Assembly: GCA_958348565.1 (NCBI GenBank)
Contig: CATVZP010000100.1
Coordinates: forward strand, 1 to 7,140
DNA: 7,140 nucleotides
Reading direction: 5' to 3'
DNA from: an uncultured Collinsella sp.
GTDB taxonomy: Bacteria; Actinomycetota; Coriobacteriia; Coriobacteriales; Coriobacteriaceae
Under the pieces are notes generated by a model. The model worked only from the letters and a program-made list of their open reading frames with translations. It did no database searches and had not been told where the DNA came from. This document shows positions 5,925-7,140 of the stretch, in pieces (position 1 is the stretch's first letter; every line of letters begins with the position of its first letter). Position numbers and translations under genes: made by a program.

Positions 5925-7140
5925 ATGAATAGGAAGCTTAACGCTGCTATCACAGCCGGTCTGAGCTTGAGTATGGTGCTCAGCTCCACGCCGGTTGCTG
6001 CTATCGCAGCGGAGACTACCCAGGGCACAAGCGGGGAGGCGACTGCTGCCACCACTGGCAAAAAGCACGTTAGTTTCTTTGCTAATGGGGGCGCTTTTGC
6101 TAATGGAAGCAACCTTCAGACTGAAGAGCTGAATGAAAACGGCAAGATTACTCAGCCCGATTCTCCAGTGCGCGATGGATACGTCTTTGACGGCTGGTAT
6201 TATGACAGCACGTTTACCCAGGCTGTAGATTTTTCACAGCCCCTTCAGGGCGGTGCAGCTAACTTTATGCTGTTCGCTAAGTGGACTGAGGCTCCCTCGA
6301 AGGTGCTCGATGTGACCTACTCCGCCAATGGCGGTCAGTTCGCCGACGGCAACGACGTCATGCTGGGCCAGACTGACAGCAATGGCATTGCTCGTCAGCC
6401 GCTTGCTCCTACGCGCGACGGCTATGTGTTTGCCGGTTGGTATTATCACAGCGACGGTACCGACCAGGTTGACTTCAACCAGCCGATCGTCGGTGGCAGC
6501 AAGCATGTGACCCTTTTCGCCGCTTGGACGCCTGCGAAGCAGGACAAGACTGTCGATATTCTTTACGTTGCCAACGGTGGCACGTTCTTCGACGGCAACG
6601 ATACCATGCAGGGCGTAACCGATACCGACGGTTACGCACGACTGCCGCTTCAGCCGACCCGCGAGGGCTATGACTTCCTTGGTTGGTCGTACGATCGCGA
6701 CGGAAATGACCCCGTAGACTTCACGAAGGCCATCGTTGCGGGCAGCGGTCACGCGACTATTTATGCTCAGTGGAAGCAGAACAACGAGAAGACGGTTCTC
6801 TATGTTGCCAATGGTGGCGCCTTCGCCGATGGCAATGTGGCCATGGAGGGTGTCACTGACAGCAACGGCGTCGCCCGCCAGCCCCTGGCCCCGACCCGCG
6901 AGGGCTATACCTTTACTGGTTGGACTTACGATGCTGCTGGCACCGAGCCTGTCGACTTCACCAAGCCCATCCCGGGTGGCGGTCAGCACGTTACGTTCTA
7001 CGCTCAGTGGGTAGAGCTTGCTAACAATGAGAAAGACGTTCTCTACGTCGCCAACGGCGGTGTGTTCGCAGATGGCAACGAGACGCTCCAGGGCGTGACC
7101 GACGGCGACGGCGTCGCCCGCCAGCCCCTGGCCCCGACCC
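5925..7140 (+). CDS. Secreted InlB B-repeat surface protein, N-terminal part (runs off the window)
   Basis: The frame is open from ATG 5925 to the right edge: 405 codons with no stop. ATG 5925 follows GAAAGGA (5911-5917) with a 7-base gap. An in-frame ATG at 5871 has no binding site and would put 18 hydrophilic residues before the signal peptide, so it is rejected. Residues 1-29 are a classical signal peptide: basic MNRK, a hydrophobic core, and probable cleavage after A28 or A29 in AAIAAET. A Thr/Ala/Gly-rich linker leads to tandem repeats of the InlB B type (Listeria-Bacteroides repeat, Flg_new family). Each starts ...ANGG.FADGN, continues with ARQPLAPTR.GY.F.GW.Y and VDF, and ends LFAKW or YAQW. 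Units lie at residues 48-120, 130-201, 211-283, 291-362 and 372 to the edge. Such repeats form small beta-rich modules in extracellular proteins. The ligand and the cell-wall or membrane anchor would be encoded beyond the window. An adhesin role is inferred from the family, not shown. Confidence 0.9.
   Translation, partial: MNRKLNAAITAGLSLSMVLSSTPVAAIAAETTQGTSGEATAATTGKKHVSFFANGGAFANGSNLQTEELNENGKITQPDSPVRDGYVFDGWYYDSTFTQAVDFSQPLQGGAANFMLFAKWTEAPSKVLDVTYSANGGQFADGNDVMLGQTDSNGIARQPLAPTRDGYVFAGWYYHSDGTDQVDFNQPIVGGSKHVTLFAAWTPAKQDKTVDILYVANGGTFFDGNDTMQGVTDTDGYARLPLQPTREGYDFLGWSYDRDGNDPVDFTKAIVAGSGHATIYAQWKQNNEKTVLYVANGGAFADGNVAMEGVTDSNGVARQPLAPTREGYTFTGWTYDAAGTEPVDFTKPIPGGGQHVTFYAQWVELANNEKDVLYVANGGVFADGNETLQGVTDGDGVARQPLAPT
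6066..7140 (+). repeat. Five tandem InlB B-type coding repeats, about 237-246 bp each
   Basis: Using the ANGG codons as reference, units start at 6081, 6324, 6570, 6807 and 7050, so the periods are 243, 246, 237 and 243 bases. The difference comes mainly from linkers (TEAPSKVLD, TPAKQDKTV, KQNNEKT, VELANNEKD). Units 4 and 5 share an identical 33-base block (6865-6897 and 7108-7140, cut by the window edge). Units 2 and 4 share the peptide ARQPLAPTR but differ in seven of its nine codons. Unit 1 is most divergent in protein and codon use. The array continues past the right edge. Confidence 0.9.

Noticed and set aside
6234..6989. 251-codon minus-strand frame opposite the repeats, with internal repetition
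   Set aside because: Its repetition mirrors the sense-strand InlB B repeats, which have a signal peptide, a ribosome binding site and a known repeat pattern.
6066..7140. Regular repeats as a CRISPR array
   Set aside because: Periods of 237-246 bases, in-frame coding and no short identical repeats with unique spacers: protein tandem repeats, not CRISPR.

Overview
The window looks like a chromosomal segment of a GC-rich actinobacterium, most probably a gut Coriobacteriia close to Collinsella. That placement is an inference. It rests on GC-rich codon use, strong GAGGAG/AAAGGA-type ribosome binding sites, and a predicted secreted InlB B-repeat protein next to housekeeping repair genes. All six supported genes lie on the + strand. 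The antisense reading frames look like shadows of GC-rich coding DNA.

Left third (1-1755): a hairpin near the left edge, an unrecognised four-helix membrane protein (144-776), then a 433-base gap. That gap holds an 86-base inverted repeat with perfect 25-base arms (794-879) and a textbook intrinsic terminator (929-956). A small glutamine-rich protein with one membrane segment follows (1210-1632).

Middle (1756-5768): three recognisable genes. RmuC (1756-3111) is a membrane-anchored coiled-coil protein with a nuclease-like domain. After a probable terminator comes a complete ABC half-exporter, six membrane helices plus ATPase (3237-5039), with every ATPase motif intact. Endonuclease III, Nth (5103-5768), follows after 63 bases, with its catalytic lysine, aspartate and 4Fe-4S cysteines present. 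Nth and RmuC are both linked to genome maintenance, but the terminator and the exporter between them argue against one dedicated pathway.

Right end (5769-7140): an AT-rich, palindrome-dense control region (TTTTTGCAAA boxes, an 18-base palindrome, a 12-base palindrome, an 8-8-8 inverted repeat and a leader hairpin) precedes the start of a large secreted protein. That protein has a signal peptide and at least five tandem InlB B-type repeats, and it runs off the right edge. Its repeats show a gradient: the first is divergent and uses A/T-ending codons, while the fourth and fifth share an exact 33-base block.

I found no convincing new multi-gene system. The points most worth a second look are the long inverted repeat at 794-879, the repeat homogenisation in the surface-protein gene, and the palindromic region upstream of it.
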